In this document: one piece after another, positions 1 through 8,942 of the stretch
How the letters are laid out: every line of letters starts with the position of its first letter
Numbering within the stretch: the stretch's first letter is position 1
NCBI GenBank assembly: GCA_003164045.1
Contig: PLRU01000051.1
Coordinates: 101,517-136,033 of the forward strand
Reading direction: 5' to 3'
Length of the DNA: 34,517 nucleotides
Origin: Candidatus Lustribacter telmatis
GTDB lineage: Bacteria; Vulcanimicrobiota; Vulcanimicrobiia; Vulcanimicrobiales; Vulcanimicrobiaceae
The notes under the pieces: model-generated
Databases searched by the model: none
What the model saw: the letters and a program-made list of their open reading frames with translations, nothing else
Told to the model about the DNA's origin: nothing
Made by a program: the position numbers and the translations under genes

Positions 1-233
1 TGGAACGCGTAAAACTGATGAAGCTGATCTGGGATGCGATCGGCTCGGAGTTCGCCGGACGGCACGCTCAATACGAGATGTTCTACGCCGGCTCGCCGTT
101 CGTTACGAAAGGCCACATGTACCGCAACTACGACTTCGCCGGTGCGAACGATCTCGTGCAGCGCGCACTCGACGGCTACGATGCGAACGGACGGCTAGCC
201 GACGCACCCTACGGTCATCCGGTGACGGCGTGA
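1..233 (+). CDS. 4-hydroxyphenylacetate 3-monooxygenase (HpaB)-like oxygenase, C-terminal end (5' partial)
   Basis: The reading frame is open from the left window edge (first full codon at base 3) to TGA at 231-233, so only the last ~76 residues are present. The segment with [20 protein letters not shown] and MYRNYDF matches the C-terminal helix region of the FADH2-dependent 4-hydroxyphenylacetate 3-hydroxylase large component (HpaB/PvcC family), which hydroxylates phenolic substrates with reduced flavin from a partner reductase. The ATG at 18 is internal and not a start. The stop overlaps the GTG start of the next gene (GTGA), so the two are almost certainly co-transcribed. The actual phenolic substrate cannot be told from this fragment. 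Confidence 0.75.
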   Translation, partial: ERVKLMKLIWDAIGSEFAGRHAQYEMFYAGSPFVTKGHMYRNYDFAGANDLVQRALDGYDANGRLADAPYGHPVTA

Positions 234-1195
234 TTTCGCGCGGCGCATTCAGCCGGCTGGCCGGCGCGAGCGCGCTCGCCGCAGCGGCCCTCAGCGCTAC
301 GCCGGCGTTCGCGCAAACGACGCAAACGCTGCGCATCGCGCTGATTCCGGGCGACATCTCGGGCGAAGCGTACTACGCCAAAGATTTGGGCTTCTTCAAG
401 AAGGCCGGCTACGAGGTCGAGTTCACGCCGATCACCAGCGGCGCCGCGATTTCAGCGGCCGTCGCATCGGGTGCCGTCGATATCGGCTTCGCCAACGTCG
501 TCTCGCTCTCGATCGCACACGACCACGGCGTGCCCTTCTCACTGCTCGCGCCGGCGAACCTGCACGTACCGACGCAAGTGACGGCCGGCATTCTCACCGT
601 GCTCAAGAACAGCCCGATCAGATCCGGCAAGGATCTCAACGGAAAAGTCGTCGCGGTGAACGGCCTCAACAACATCTCGTCGGTCTCCGTGCAGGCCTGG
701 GTCGATAAGAACGGCGGCGATTGGAAGAGCGTGAAGTTCGTCGAACTGCCGTTTCCGCAAATGCCCGATGCCGTGCGCGCGGGCCGCGTGGATGCGGCCT
801 CAATCGACGCCGCCAACGAACAGCTCCTCGCCCGTCCCGACGGCGATCTGCGCCGTGTGGCCAACGTTTTCGACGCGGTCGGTTCGCACTTCGCGCCGTC
901 GTCGTGGTTCACAACCGCCGCCTGGACCGACGCGCATCCCGCCGCCGCCAAAGCGTTCATCGCCGTGATGGCCGAGTCGGCCGCGTGGGGCAACGCCAAC
1001 CACGCGGCATCGGCCGTCATCCTCGCGAAGTACCTCAACAAAACGCCGGCCGACATCGAAGCCGTCACGCGCGCGCCGTACGGCACGAAGATCACGCCCG
1101 ATCTCGTGCAGCCGTCGATCGACGCCGCCGCCAAGTACGGCCTCATCAAGGCGGCCTTCCCCGCAGGGGAGTTGATCAGCCCGCTCGCACGCTGA
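230..1195 (+). CDS. ABC transporter substrate-binding protein, NMT1/SsuA-like
   Basis: A 321-residue exported protein. Residues 1-28 form a signal peptide ending in ATPAFA. The mature part opens with a first beta strand (LRIALIPGD), followed by [20 protein letters not shown] and [14 protein letters not shown], the pattern of NMT1/THI5-like and SsuA-like binding proteins of nitrate/sulfonate/taurine-type ABC importers (periplasmic binding fold type II). The signal peptide reads [11 protein letters not shown], with R-G where a Tat signal has R-R. The GTG start overlaps the stop of the upstream monooxygenase by 4 bases, suggesting it feeds the same catabolic route. No permease or ATPase is visible nearby; they may lie left of the window. 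The ligand is unknown. Confidence 0.8.
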   Translation: MISRGAFSRLAGASALAAAALSATPAFAQTTQTLRIALIPGDISGEAYYAKDLGFFKKAGYEVEFTPITSGAAISAAVASGAVDIGFANVVSLSIAHDHGVPFSLLAPANLHVPTQVTAGILTVLKNSPIRSGKDLNGKVVAVNGLNNISSVSVQAWVDKNGGDWKSVKFVELPFPQMPDAVRAGRVDAASIDAANEQLLARPDGDLRRVANVFDAVGSHFAPSSWFTTAAWTDAHPAAAKAFIAVMAESAAWGNANHAASAVILAKYLNKTPADIEAVTRAPYGTKITPDLVQPSIDAAAKYGLIKAAFPAGELISPLAR

Positions 1196-1199
1196 GGGC

Positions 1200-2357
1200 A
1201 TGTTTCAACGAATCTCCGTCTTTGCCGCGGCACTTCTTGCCGTAGTTCTGGTCATGCCGATCGCGGCGCACGCCCAACTGGCGCCGCCGCGAACCTTGGC
1301 GGAACTCAAAGCAGAGATTCAGTTGCGCGCCGATCATCAAGCCTATCCGGAAACGGGCTTCAAGGCCGACGACGTGCGGACCGCACTACCCGGTCTCACC
1401 GATCTCGCGCCCGAAACGTGGGCTCGCGTGTGGACGCCGCTCGGCGACCGCTACGCAAAAGCCGGCGATTTTTGGCAAGCCTATCTCTACTACGACTTCG
1501 CGCGCTGGCCCGCGCGCTCGTCGCCCGGCAAAGCCGCGGCATACGATGCATCGGTCGCAGCGTTCGTCAAATACGCCGCAACGCTCGATCCCGTCATCAA
1601 CGTCGTGAAAATTCCGTTCGAAGGCAAGACCATCACCGCGTACTACCGGCTACCGAAGAATGCGACCGGCAAAGTACCACTCGTGCTGACGATCGGTGCG
1701 CTCGACGAGTGGAAAGAAAAGAGCGCGATGCGCTGGGCCGACCTCACGAACCACGGGATGGCCGAGCTCTCGGTGGATATGCCGGGCACGGGGCAAGCGC
1801 CCATCTTGATCGACGCGCATGCCGAGCGGATGTTCTCCGCGATGCTCGATTGGGTAGCGACGCGCCCCGAGATCGATGCATCCCGCGTCGCCGTCATCGG
1901 CGTAAGCTGGTCGTCGTACTGGGCCGCGAAGCTCGGCTTTGTCGAGAAGGCACGGCTCCGCGGCGTGGTCTCACAGGCGCCGATCGCCGACAAATATTTC
2001 TCGACGGGCTGGCAGAACGTCGCGCTTGGAACGCGCGAGTATCTCTTCGATCTGTTTGCGGCGCGTTCGGCGGTGTACGGCGTGAAGACGATGGATGCGT
2101 TCCTCGCCTTCGGACCGACGCTCTCGCTGATCGCGCAAGGTTACATCGGCAAGCCCTCTACCCCGATGCTGCTGGTCAACGGCGTCAAGGACACGCAAGT
2201 ACCGATCGACGACCTCTTTCTGCTGCTGCGCACCGGCACGCCCAAGGATGCGTGGGTGAATCCCGACGGAAACCATACCGGGCATTCCGCCGATTGGCCG
2301 GACTACAAGATCGCCAACACCGTCATTATTCCCTGGCTCGAGCGTTTACTGAAGTAG
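1200..2357 (+). CDS. Exported alpha/beta hydrolase, FrsA / 2,6-dihydroxypseudooxynicotine hydrolase-like
   Basis: 385 residues with a signal peptide (residues 1-26, ending AAHAQ). A helical N-terminal part (~30-140) is followed by an alpha/beta-hydrolase domain. Seen residues: nucleophile elbow GVSWSS with Ser236 (G-x-S-x-S instead of the usual G-x-S-x-G), acid Asp331 in NGVKDTQVP, and base His359 or His362 near the end. The layout of a helical cap in front and a strand reading KTITAYYRLP matches the FrsA/DUF1100 family, which includes C-C bond hydrolases acting on hydroxylated pyridine ketones. It starts 4 bases after the substrate-binding protein, so it likely belongs to the same operon. 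A carboxylesterase role is an equally fair reading. Its 3' end overlaps the convergent deaminase gene by 12 bases. Confidence 0.75.
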   Translation: MFQRISVFAAALLAVVLVMPIAAHAQLAPPRTLAELKAEIQLRADHQAYPETGFKADDVRTALPGLTDLAPETWARVWTPLGDRYAKAGDFWQAYLYYDFARWPARSSPGKAAAYDASVAAFVKYAATLDPVINVVKIPFEGKTITAYYRLPKNATGKVPLVLTIGALDEWKEKSAMRWADLTNHGMAELSVDMPGTGQAPILIDAHAERMFSAMLDWVATRPEIDASRVAVIGVSWSSYWAAKLGFVEKARLRGVVSQAPIADKYFSTGWQNVALGTREYLFDLFAARSAVYGVKTMDAFLAFGPTLSLIAQGYIGKPSTPMLLVNGVKDTQVPIDDLFLLLRTGTPKDAWVNPDGNHTGHSADWPDYKIANTVIIPWLERLLK

Positions 2358-3782
2358 CGCCTGCTCGTGCTCGAACGCGGTGAACGCCCGTTCGAGCTCG
2401 CGCTCCATTGCGGCTTTCTCCGTTCGCGGCAGAAAGCCGTATGCCACGCTGTTGCGCGCAAATGTCTTCAACTGCGGGTAGGTGAAACCGTAGGTCAGTG
2501 TCGCGCGCAAGAACTCGTGGGTGAGGTCCGACCGCGACACGCCGGCATCGTCGGTAACGAGCGCCACCGGCACCCCCGCCGCGAGATAAGCCGGCAACGG
2601 GTGCGCCTTGCCGCGCACGTTGAGGATCTGATCGTTGCTGGTGAGCGCGATCTCGACCAGCACGTGTTTGCTCGCCATCTCGCGCAGCAGGCCCGCGGCG
2701 TCGCGCTCGCCCAGCACGTCGACGCCGTGACCGATCCGCGTTGCACCGGCAACTTCGATCGCTTGGCGGATGTGGTCGGCCAGGGCCGCCGGCTTCACGA
2801 ACGCCGGCGTGAGCTCACCGGCATGCAGCGCGATCGCGGCACGCGGGTACTTCTTGTGGAAGTATGCGATGATGCGCATGTGCAGCACGTAGTCGCGCAC
2901 GGCGACGGGTGCGTCTTCCGGTGCCACGTAGTTGATCGCCACGAAACCGCTGCGCGAATCGTTCGCCAGCGCGAAGGCGAGCCGCGTTTGCGCGAACACC
3001 GACGCCGGATCGTCGACGCGAATCACCGATTGGATGTAGCGCACCATTACCAAGCAGCCCCGATCCGGCTGCGCCGACGCGCAGCGCAGCGCGGCAAGCC
3101 GCTCGGCTTCCAGCGCTCGGGCATGCGCGATTGCGGCCGGCACGATCTTTGCGAAGGCGGCGTCGAGCGCCGCATCGTCGGCATCGAAGTTCGCGGGTTC
3201 GAACGGGTGCGCAACGGCGACCGCCTTGGCCGCGTCCCGTGCAGCCCCAATGTCCACCGCCGTCATCAGTTCGAGATACTGCACGCGGCTGCGAGCGGCG
3301 TCACTCGTCGCGGCGGCGAGGATCCGATCCGGATGGCGCGCGTTGACCGCGCCGAACTTTCCGAACGTGTTGAAGAAATGATCGTGTCCGCTCTCGGTTC
3401 GTGACGCGAAGGTCTGCATCGAGAGTGCGCGCACGATCTCGGCCGAGAGGTTTGGATCCTTGCCCAGTCCATAGGCCAGAGGCACGTCGCCGCCGGCGCA
3501 CGGTTCGATCAACGCCAACGTTGCGGGGGTATAGCACGCACCGTCGGCAATTGCCCACGCCAGCATGTCTTCGGCGTACACCGCGCCGTCGGCATGATCG
3601 TGCAGATCGGCGCCCTTCGGCATGTCGCTCAGAAACGCGAGCAATGCTTCCGGCTTCGCGCGCATCCCCTCGAAGCGCGCGGCAGTGCGAGCCGCGTCGG
3701 ATCCGCCGCTTTGGGCGCCCGCGAGCGGCGTAAGCGCTGCAAGCAACGCGATGAGAACGAACAGGTGGCGAAACGGCATCAC
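2346..3782 (-). CDS. Exported adenosine deaminase-like amidohydrolase (ADGF/CECR1-like)
   Basis: 478 residues with an N-terminal signal peptide (about 1-23). It has the adenosine/AMP deaminase metal-site pattern: PKGADLHDHADG with His61 and His63, HAGE with His320 and Glu323, RIGHGVD with His352, and TDDAG with Asp411-Asp412. The wording around these motifs (TSNDQILNV, SDLTHEF) is that of the secreted ADGF/CECR1-type branch rather than cytosolic Add. The family hydrolyses adenosine to inosine and ammonia; the N-terminal signal places it outside the cytoplasm, probably for nucleoside salvage. Two Met codons open the ORF; either may be used. It lies 34 bases downstream of the protease gene on the same strand. 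Substrate specificity is not proven. Confidence 0.82.
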   Translation of the reverse strand: MMPFRHLFVLIALLAALTPLAGAQSGGSDAARTAARFEGMRAKPEALLAFLSDMPKGADLHDHADGAVYAEDMLAWAIADGACYTPATLALIEPCAGGDVPLAYGLGKDPNLSAEIVRALSMQTFASRTESGHDHFFNTFGKFGAVNARHPDRILAAATSDAARSRVQYLELMTAVDIGAARDAAKAVAVAHPFEPANFDADDAALDAAFAKIVPAAIAHARALEAERLAALRCASAQPDRGCLVMVRYIQSVIRVDDPASVFAQTRLAFALANDSRSGFVAINYVAPEDAPVAVRDYVLHMRIIAYFHKKYPRAAIALHAGELTPAFVKPAALADHIRQAIEVAGATRIGHGVDVLGERDAAGLLREMASKHVLVEIALTSNDQILNVRGKAHPLPAYLAAGVPVALVTDDAGVSRSDLTHEFLRATLTYGFTYPQLKTFARNSVAYGFLPRTEKAAMERELERAFTAFEHEQALLQ

Positions 3783-3816
3783 CCCGGTTATGGCATGGCC
3801 ACGCGTCCGCCCTGCT

Positions 3817-5226
3817 CTACCAGGTGCTGCTCACCGCGGCCAACGCCGTCCGCGCGAGCGGAAGCTGGATCGAGCCGGTCCAATCGCGCGCGAAAAACGA
3901 AACGGTGGCACTCACCGCATCACCGTCGAGGTCGGCATCGAGGCTTGCATCGCTGGGAAAGCGGTCGCTGTTGTCGGCATCGCCCGAATAGACGAACCGC
4001 ATCGTGACGTGGTGCCCGTCGAACGACATCGCCGTCGGCTCGTAGGAGCCCTCGGTCTCTTCCGCATCGGCGACGTTCGCGCACGCATCGCTCGATGCCG
4101 CACGCTGTTGCAGCGAGATGCCGAGCAACGCGCCGCGCCGGTGTGGTTGTACGAGGGCCTGGTGCGCGACGACGAACTGCAGCGTGCGCACGTCGATCGT
4201 CACCGCCACCCGGCAGCCGTCGCGCGTATAGATGAAGCGTTTCGGGGTGGCCGCTTGGACCTGCCACGAAACGACGCCGCCGGCAAAATCATGCGGGGCC
4301 GACACGGTCACCACGGCCTGCAGCGTCGCGGCCGGCTGCGGCGGAAGCACCGCCATCGGCAGCAGCGGTTCGGCAACGGCACGTAACGGCGGCATCGCTA
4401 GGGCGCGCATCGTCGCAACTGGTATGGGTCGGGGCGCGGGCGTCGGAAGTGCGGCCAGCACCACGACGGGGCGCGGCGCGGGTAGATGCGCGACGGGGGG
4501 TGCCGGAGGTGCCGCGGGCACATCGACGGCGGCGATGTGGTTCGCGATAAGAAACGGTACGACGACCAGCGTGCCCGAATCGGCGAAGCCGCCGCGGCGA
4601 TCGCTCGTGCGCGACGTAACGATGCCCAAGATTTCGCCCGTACCGGGCTCGAACACGGCGCCGCCGCTGAGGCCTTCTTCGATGTGAACGTTTTCGAGTT
4701 CCAAGTAGATCCCGTTGTCGGGCCGCGAAGCGACCGTGCCCGGAAAGAGCACGCGCGGTTCTTGGCCGACCACGCCGATGAGTTCGTCGTTCTTCACGTA
4801 GCCCGCTACCGCAACGAGATTGCCCTCGATCACCGGATGCGTGCGCGGAGCGAAATGCGCCGCGTGCAATCCGCCGCGGTCGATCGAGAGCAGCGTGAGA
4901 TCCCGCGGCCCCGTCCGGTCGACGTGCGCGGAGAGATCGTGGAGATCGCGGCTGACGTCGATGCGAATGCTCGCCGCGCCCGCGATAACGTGCGATGCCG
5001 TGAGCACGATCGAGTGCCGGTCGTTCGAATCGACCACGACGCCCGTGCCGCTCTGCATCGGACGTCCGGTCCGGTCGAACGACCACACCTTCACTAGCGA
5101 CGGGCGAATCGACTCGTAACCAAGCGAGGCATCGTTGGCCGCGCCCGCGGCTTGCGCGAGCAGCACCGTCGCACTCAGCAGCAACGCCGCGATCCACTTA
5201 CGCACGCAAGTAAATCCCGGCGGCAT
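3817..5226 (-). CDS. Exported trypsin-like serine protease with Pro/Ala-rich linker and unknown C-terminal domain
   Basis: With an ATG start at 5226 (GAAGG about 8 bases upstream) the protein has 469 residues. Alternatives are GTG 5205, or an ORF extension upstream that lacks protein-like composition. A signal segment (RKWIAALLLSATVLLAQAAGA) leads into a chymotrypsin-fold domain: His79 in LTASHVI, Asp109 in PRDLTLLSID and Ser187 in EEGLSGGAVF form the HtrA/trypsin-type triad. A Pro/Ala-rich stretch (~residues 230-300) links to a C-terminal domain of ~170 residues that I do not recognise. No PDZ domain is evident. The start overlaps the 3' end of the upstream secreted gene, so the two are co-transcribed. 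Substrates are unknown. Confidence 0.8.
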   Translation of the reverse strand: MPPGFTCVRKWIAALLLSATVLLAQAAGAANDASLGYESIRPSLVKVWSFDRTGRPMQSGTGVVVDSNDRHSIVLTASHVIAGAASIRIDVSRDLHDLSAHVDRTGPRDLTLLSIDRGGLHAAHFAPRTHPVIEGNLVAVAGYVKNDELIGVVGQEPRVLFPGTVASRPDNGIYLELENVHIEEGLSGGAVFEPGTGEILGIVTSRTSDRRGGFADSGTLVVVPFLIANHIAAVDVPAAPPAPPVAHLPAPRPVVVLAALPTPAPRPIPVATMRALAMPPLRAVAEPLLPMAVLPPQPAATLQAVVTVSAPHDFAGGVVSWQVQAATPKRFIYTRDGCRVAVTIDVRTLQFVVAHQALVQPHRRGALLGISLQQRAASSDACANVADAEETEGSYEPTAMSFDGHHVTMRFVYSGDADNSDRFPSDASLDADLDGDAVSATVSFFARDWTGSIQLPLARTALAAVSSTW

Positions 5227-6526
5227 CGCAGGCGCCTTCGCTGCCGCGGAACACGCCCAGCGGCGGCCAATCGGTATACACGCCTGGGACCTGCGACGTC
5301 CACGTTTGCGCCGCCGTCCACTGTTTGTACTGCGGGACGATCGAAGGCGGCTCGACACGCCCGATCTCGCAATGACGCCAGACGATCCGCGGTGTGAGAT
5401 CGTGCGGACCCGCGACGCCGAAATAGCTGCCGCTCACGAAACGGTCGGCGCGGCCGGTGCCGGAGCGTTTATGCCAGGTGTACGGCTGCGCGATGGAGAC
5501 GATGCGCTTGAGAATCACGCCGTCATCGCGCGAGCCGCCTTCGGGCGCCCAGCCGTCGTCGGGGTGCGTATGCTGCACGGCCGTGAACGTGTGCCGGTTT
5601 CCGTCGCTGGCTACGCCGGTGGCGGAGAACACGAGCAGCGAGTCCGCAACGGGATACAACTCGAGCACCACATCCGGACCGCCGCACGGGAAGCGCTCTT
5701 CCGACGTGATCGGCTTGTTGGCGGCGAACTTCCAATAAAATGCGTAGTCGTCGTGTTCGCTCTGCGCCGAACTCTTCTGCAATCCGGCATCGACCGAAAC
5801 GCCCCGCGGCCCGGCACCCCAACCGCCGATGTAGATGTAACCGGTTTCCTGATCGACGATGCCCGGCGCGCCGGTGACTTCGTTGTAGCCGGGACCGGTG
5901 ACGAAATGACGCACGCCGCATGGGATCGACACCGAGACGCGCACGGCGCTCCAGCCGTTGACCGCGCGCACGCCGTGAAACGCGCCGGAATCGATGTCGA
6001 ACGGCGAGCCGACTTGCGAGCGCACCGGAATGCCCGGCATCCGAACGTCGTCGCGTGATGCATCGAAGCGGTGCGCGTATAGCCACGCGAGGTCGAAGGC
6101 GGCGACTTTGGCAACGTGCCGCTGCGGCTTCGGGCCGGCTTGCGTCGGCACGTAGGTTCCGCCGAGTGCGACGCGCAGCGGTTCGACCGTTGCGCGTTGT
6201 TTGACCGGCGGTTTCGGCTTCAAGCGCAGTGCGATCATGCGCACAAGCGAGAGCACGGGCTTGGGGGTGGCGGCGCGCGCGACGGTATAGCCGCTACCAG
6301 GCGACATGAGCGGCATGAGCGCGGCGATCTGCGGATCTTGGACGACGGGATCGTAAGCAACCATGCGAATCGCGCCGTCGCGCTGCACGACGACGAGGTT
6401 CTCGCGTTGCGTAGGGCGCAGCTCGCGCAAGATGTGCAAGTCGTCGTCGACCGCTACCGGACCCGCGCCGGCGAGAACGGCACAACCGAGCAGTGCTGTT
6501 AGCACCCGCCCCGCCAGTCTCCGCAA
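5198..6526 (-). CDS. Exported protein of unknown function, 442 aa
   Basis: The start is TTG at 6526, chosen because a full AGGAGG sits 7 bases upstream (6534-6539). Residues 1-25 look like a signal peptide (hydrophobic LTALLGCAVLAGAG). The mature protein has a basic, Pro-rich region (~100-135) and then a long beta-rich part with IDSGAFHGVRAVNGWSAVRVSV, ETGYIYIGGWGAGPRGVSVD and EHDDYAFYWKF type strands, plus several Cys (in SIPCGV, FPCGG, WRHCEIG, EGACDA) that could form disulfides. It suggests a secreted beta-sandwich, possibly carbohydrate- or surface-binding, but I do not recognise the family. It is the first gene of a three-gene minus-strand cluster with the protease and the deaminase-like gene. 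Strand-complement ORFs across it are shadows. Confidence 0.7.
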   Translation of the reverse strand: MRRLAGRVLTALLGCAVLAGAGPVAVDDDLHILRELRPTQRENLVVVQRDGAIRMVAYDPVVQDPQIAALMPLMSPGSGYTVARAATPKPVLSLVRMIALRLKPKPPVKQRATVEPLRVALGGTYVPTQAGPKPQRHVAKVAAFDLAWLYAHRFDASRDDVRMPGIPVRSQVGSPFDIDSGAFHGVRAVNGWSAVRVSVSIPCGVRHFVTGPGYNEVTGAPGIVDQETGYIYIGGWGAGPRGVSVDAGLQKSSAQSEHDDYAFYWKFAANKPITSEERFPCGGPDVVLELYPVADSLLVFSATGVASDGNRHTFTAVQHTHPDDGWAPEGGSRDDGVILKRIVSIAQPYTWHKRSGTGRADRFVSGSYFGVAGPHDLTPRIVWRHCEIGRVEPPSIVPQYKQWTAAQTWTSQVPGVYTDWPPLGVFRGSEGACDAAGIYLRA

Positions 6527-6533
6527 CGTGCTA

Positions 6534-6539
6534 CCTCCT
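6534..6539 (-). promoter_or_regulatory. Strong Shine-Dalgarno site deciding a TTG start
   Basis: The minus strand reads AGGAGG followed by 7 bases and TTG (6526-6524). This is the strongest ribosome-binding site in the neighbourhood and supports the TTG start of the 442-residue secreted protein. The intergenic gap to the divergent gene is short and should hold both promoters; I see no clear -10/-35 pair. Confidence 0.6.
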
Positions 6540-6619
6540 CGCTATGAGAATCGTCGGCAAATCCGGGTGTCTTCTTCAGCATGCAAGCGGCGATTTCGGC
6601 AATTGAGGATGAAAGTTCG

Positions 6620-8203
6620 GTGAGGAACCGCAAGTGCGCGAGCGTGCCCACCGTTTTCGGCGGCGCGATAGCTGTCGCACTCGCCCTTGCCCTTCTAGCA
6701 AGCGCAGGCGCCGGCAGCGCGCAGGCGCCTGGCATTCAAGTGGACCGCGCACGCGCCGGCATTCCTATCGGCACGAGCCTGACGATCAACGTCACCGGCG
6801 CCGTAGCTCCGCTGACCGTAGCGCCGTCGTTCGACGGCGTCGACGCCGTCTACGATCCGGTAAAGCGCCGCTTGCTTCTTACCGGGCGCAGCGCCGGCAG
6901 CGGGACGATCGTACTCACCGACCGCAACGGCAGCACGGCAACGATTACCGTGCTCGTGGGATTTCTCGCCGGCGTGATTCCAACCGATCTCGACGTCGCA
7001 CTCTCCGGCACCGTCTCCGCGGCGTTCGTCACGGCGCGGATTCGCGATGCGCTCGAGCGAGCGCTCGTTCGCCAACCGGGCACCGGCCTCGACGTGCACG
7101 GCGTGACCATCCCGCCAACCATGGCCCCCGGCGACAAACTCGAAGCGCAAGCCGGCGTAAGCGTCGACGGACGCGGCACCTACGTCGATGTGAGTGCGCG
7201 CACGGCAATTCACGTGCACGTCGATCCGCTGCCCGCACTCGATCCCGCGACGCTCTTCTACAGCGACGATCCCGAATACGTCGGCGCGCAACTCTCCGGC
7301 GTGTTGATCCGCGGCACGATCGACACGCAAACGCCGGCTCGCCTCTTCGCGTATCACGTGGCCGACGGCGCACCGCGGCGGGTGTGGCTCGTGCTGCGTT
7401 CGGCGGTACCGACGCACGTCCAGATGCTGGGAACGATCAGCGGCGCTAGCCCGGCGTTCCCGTACATCGGCCAGCAATCCAGTGCGCGTTTTTTGGCCGC
7501 GCACGCCAGCGGCGAGAGCGCGATCCTCCCCATCGCCGGCGGCATGCCCTACGTGATTCCGTTCGGCCTCATGCAGCCCGGAGATTTGATCGAAGCGGTC
7601 GAGGATCTGCGCGTGGTTGACGGCGGACCGGTCGACTTCGCGGTTGCGACGAGTCCCGCGACGGCGGCGCTTCCGCCGCTCGACGGCGCCGAACTTCCCG
7701 ACGATTCCCACGGCCGCCGCGGCGTATTCACGCTAACCGCCGTCGCGCCGATCGATTTAGCGTTTACCAGCGGCGCGGCCGAACCCGCACCGGTATCCAT
7801 CGGTGATGCCGCGTTACCGAACAAGCGCGCGGGCGAACGTCCGCTCGGCGGCGACTACGGCGTCGTGCGCCCGTTCGCGCTGCATCTTGCAAATACGACC
7901 GCGGCCCCGCTAAGCGTCTATCTCTACGAGCTTACCAGCGGCGCGGGCGGCGCGACGGCGACGCTTTGGTTTACCGGCGATACCACGGCGACGCTGGTGC
8001 CGTGCGTCGATGATAGCGCGCAACCGCATCTCATCCGCGCGTTCACGCTTTCGCCCAGCGAAACGCGCACCGTGACCGGCTCGTTCATGACCGACGGCTC
8101 GGCCTCGTATCCGGTCCGCTTCGGCCTGACCGCAACCGCGCCGGCCGCAGCAGCGCCGAACGGCTGCGCCGCTGCGCCGGCTACGCCCCCGCCCGGGCCT
8201 TGA
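6620..8203 (+). CDS. Exported protein of unknown function with pilus-assembly-N-like first domain
   Basis: 527 residues from GTG 6620 (GAGGA about 10 bases upstream). An in-frame ATG at 6581 would add 13 residues including an acidic EDES that fits poorly in a signal peptide and lacks a ribosome site. A signal peptide (GGAIAVALALALLASAGAGSAQA) is followed by a ~95-residue domain with strands like KRRLLLTGRSAGSGTIVLTD, resembling the N-terminal domain of CpaC/RcpA secretins. The middle (SDDPEYVGAQLSGVLIRGTI, RRVWLVLRSAVPTHV) is beta-rich and looks like a surface-adhesive or coat protein. No secretin domain follows, so it is not a secretin. The tail overlaps the convergent TauE-like gene by 23 bases. 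Confidence 0.65.
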   Translation: MRNRKCASVPTVFGGAIAVALALALLASAGAGSAQAPGIQVDRARAGIPIGTSLTINVTGAVAPLTVAPSFDGVDAVYDPVKRRLLLTGRSAGSGTIVLTDRNGSTATITVLVGFLAGVIPTDLDVALSGTVSAAFVTARIRDALERALVRQPGTGLDVHGVTIPPTMAPGDKLEAQAGVSVDGRGTYVDVSARTAIHVHVDPLPALDPATLFYSDDPEYVGAQLSGVLIRGTIDTQTPARLFAYHVADGAPRRVWLVLRSAVPTHVQMLGTISGASPAFPYIGQQSSARFLAAHASGESAILPIAGGMPYVIPFGLMQPGDLIEAVEDLRVVDGGPVDFAVATSPATAALPPLDGAELPDDSHGRRGVFTLTAVAPIDLAFTSGAAEPAPVSIGDAALPNKRAGERPLGGDYGVVRPFALHLANTTAAPLSVYLYELTSGAGGATATLWFTGDTTATLVPCVDDSAQPHLIRAFTLSPSETRTVTGSFMTDGSASYPVRFGLTATAPAAAAPNGCAAAPATPPPGP

Positions 8204-8942
8204 GAAAGAGCGCGATCGCTACGATGACGACGAAGCCGATGAACAGCGAGCGCAGCGCGCGTTCCGGCAATCGGTGCGCGACATCGACACCGATCGAGAC
8301 CGTCACCACGCCGCCGATCGCAAGCGGAATGCCGACCGCCCAATCGACGTCGCCGGCAAACGCGTAGGTCGCGGTCGTCAGGACGGTCGTCGGCACGGCG
8401 AAAGCGAGCGCCATCCCCTGCGCTTCAACTTGCGTTTGTCCGAAAAACATCGTCATCGCCGGTACCGTCATGATCGCCCCGCCGATACCAAAAAATCCGG
8501 AGAACGCACCGCCTACCGCGCCGGCAACGGCGGCGAACGGCCACGGTAACGCCGCCATCGCGGGTGCTTGGGCGATGAACGTGCGACGGGCGAGATCGAG
8601 TGCGATCGCAAGCAGAAAAATGGAGAAAGCGATGCGCAGTTGTCCGCTCGGCAACAGCGTTGCGATACGCGCCGCCAGAAACGTGAAGGGCAGCGCGGTC
8701 GCTGCGAGCGTGCCGGCGAGACGCCAGTCGAGCGGCTTCTTTCGCGAATAACTCACCAAGCCGACGAGCACGTTGGGCATCCCCATCGCAAGCGCGGTGC
8801 CTTGCGCGGTTTGTTCGTTCAATCCGAACGCGATGCCCAAGACGGGAATCGCGAGGAACGCGCCGCCGATTCCAAAGAGACCGCCCACGAAGCCGAAGAT
8901 GCCGCCGAGTACGACAAACGTAATGAAATGGACGATGCTCAT
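8181..8942 (-). CDS. TauE/SafE (TSUP) family membrane anion exporter
   Basis: 253 residues starting at ATG 8942, which overlaps the previous stop by one base (TGATG); the longer ORF upstream is a shadow of the RDD-protein gene. Two repeats carry the family's glycine-rich loops: GGLFGIGGAFLAIPVLG near residue 18-34 and SGFFGIGGAIMTVPAMT in the second half, about eight transmembrane segments in all. TSUP proteins export or import sulfite, sulfoacetate, taurine and other organic anions. It is the last gene of an operon whose first gene is another anion exporter family (YeiH), with two MmgE/PrpD proteins between, suggesting organic or sulfonated acid metabolism. The exact ligand cannot be read from sequence. 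Confidence 0.87.
   Translation of the reverse strand: MSIVHFITFVVLGGIFGFVGGLFGIGGAFLAIPVLGIAFGLNEQTAQGTALAMGMPNVLVGLVSYSRKKPLDWRLAGTLAATALPFTFLAARIATLLPSGQLRIAFSIFLLAIALDLARRTFIAQAPAMAALPWPFAAVAGAVGGAFSGFFGIGGAIMTVPAMTMFFGQTQVEAQGMALAFAVPTTVLTTATYAFAGDVDWAVGIPLAIGGVVTVSIGVDVAHRLPERALRSLFIGFVVIVAIALFLKARAGA

Noticed and set aside
409..1233. Long minus-strand ORF of 274 codons
   Set aside because: It is the shadow of the substrate-binding protein gene; no protein-like motifs, composition driven by high GC third positions.
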